A stretch of DNA of 61,356 bases. Source: a virus. The position numbers and the translations under genes were made by a program. The notes beneath the pieces were generated by a model that was not told where the DNA came from, ran no database searches, and saw nothing but the letters and a program-made list of their open reading frames with translations. The stretch lies in IMG/VR virus record IMGVR_UViG_3300028829_003908, positions 1 through 61,356 of that record; one strand, written 5' to 3'. Below, one piece after another: positions 60,797-61,356 of the stretch (the first letter of the stretch is position 1; each line of letters begins with the position of its first letter).

Positions 60797-61356
60797 TAGT
60801 CTAAATAAATCTCACTCCATAATTTAGTAGTTTCTGGAAACTTCTCTAACATAATCTCTTTTAATGCTTTCGCATATTCTTGTATCTCTACTTGTGATGT
60901 AGGTTCATCTCTTAACTCAATGAAATTCATTGCACTTTGAAATGATGCAGTCCACCAAACTTTTGTATAGACTGTAAGTGGTAAGATACTTCTGGCTTGT
61001 TCTTTAGCCATACCATTCTTTAACATTTCTTTATAAGCAGAAATAGAGTTTTGTTGAGAGATAGTCCACAATTGTTTCATCTCTTTTTGATTATCAACTA
61101 ACCCATCACTTGCCTGTTTGTTATCATCACTTTGTTTTCTGAACTCTGTTGGTTCATAAAATTCATCATAAGGAACATACCTACCACTAATCTCATTCCA
61201 CGCGTGGTCTTTAGTAGGATGATTTGATGTTGTTTCAATACCAACGACATGTTTATACCATTGTCTCATCACGAACTCAGGTGCTTTGATAATGAACATA
61301 CCATGTTGATGTCTGAATGGTGAAAAATGTTTGTGTTTAATTAAGAACTTAGATAA
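60796..61356 (-). CDS. thyX: Flavin-dependent thymidylate synthase, N-terminus outside window
   Basis: Makes dTMP using FAD and methylene-folate. The frame stays open to the window edge; upstream residues (KHKHFSPFRHQHG) are the N-terminal ThyX motif, so an internal Met at 61299 is not the start. NEISGRYV stands for the ThyX signature, then ARSILPLTVYTKVWWT and FIELRDEPTSQVEIQEYA. It would complement the ribonucleotide reductase in nucleotide supply. Confidence 0.9.
   Translation of the reverse strand, partial: LSKFLIKHKHFSPFRHQHGMFIIKAPEFVMRQWYKHVVGIETTSNHPTKDHAWNEISGRYVPYDEFYEPTEFRKQSDDNKQASDGLVDNQKEMKQLWTISQQNSISAYKEMLKNGMAKEQARSILPLTVYTKVWWTASFQSAMNFIELRDEPTSQVEIQEYAKALKEIMLEKFPETTKLWSEIYLD

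Noticed and set aside
1-61356. Bacteroidetes phage as host assignment from the TonB receptor
   Set aside because: AGGAG-type ribosome binding sites, TTGACA/TATATT promoters and N-methylated prepilins do not fit Bacteroidetes habits.
1-61356. tRNA genes and CRISPR arrays
   Set aside because: No cloverleaf with a proper T-arm and acceptor stem, and no regularly spaced repeats, were seen on either strand.

Overview
The window looks like an internal segment of a large, AT-rich, T4-like (myovirus-type) phage genome, probably marine. Nearly every supportable gene lies on the minus strand. Genes are packed with 1 to 30 base overlaps, often ATGA or TAATG junctions. A near-complete T4-type replication set is present: family B DNA polymerase (gp43), sliding clamp (gp45), both clamp-loader subunits (gp44 and gp62), DnaB-type helicase (gp41), UvsX/RecA, RNase H-type 5'-3' exonuclease and gp32. 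B12-dependent ribonucleotide reductase and ThyX supply nucleotides. No capsid or tail genes are visible, so those must lie outside the window.

Host inference: many starts have AGGAG-type ribosome binding sites, and the promoters are sigma70-like (TTGAC[A/T], 18 bp, TATATT). This argues against a Bacteroidetes host, whose promoters and translation signals differ. A TonB-dependent receptor with a carboxypeptidase-like N-terminal domain sits in the same genome as type IV prepilin-like proteins. That combination points to a Gram-negative lineage with both systems, for example Marinimicrobia/SAR406 or a relative. This is inference, not proof.

Layout in coordinate order. 1-10 kb: a carbamoyltransferase cut by the left edge, then many small and mostly unrecognised early-type proteins, a DUF262-HNH nuclease, and most of the 18-bp-spacer promoters. 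9.8-25.5 kb: a long polycistron of about eleven glycosyltransferases with an epimerase, polysaccharide deacetylase, APS-kinase-like protein, asparagine synthase and methyltransferase. 25.5-31 kb: a SLOG protein, a Cas4/RecB-like nuclease, DUF1599/Nmad1, ClpP, another glycosyltransferase, a QueC-like PP-loop enzyme and gp62. 31-38 kb: a possible protein-modification cassette of a sulfotransferase, four tandem 2OG-Fe(II) oxygenases, a protein with three tandem Hint (intein-like) modules, a GNAT and a radical SAM enzyme. 38-53.5 kb: the replisome, interrupted by a DNA methyltransferase and by the TonB-dependent receptor. 53.6-54.1 kb: a gene-free stretch that reads as one large structured RNA with its own promoter and terminator. 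54.2-56 kb: two clear prepilin-like proteins and two associated exported proteins. 56-61.4 kb: conserved phage proteins, a ParB-like protein, a small family-A polymerase-like protein, a RimK-like ATP-grasp ligase and ThyX cut by the right edge.

Taken together, the window couples a standard T4-like replication core to unusual investment in remodelling glycans, proteins and the host envelope. The strongest candidates for undescribed biology are the structured RNA next to gp32, the phage-borne TonB receptor and pilins, and the three-Hint protein beside four oxygenases.
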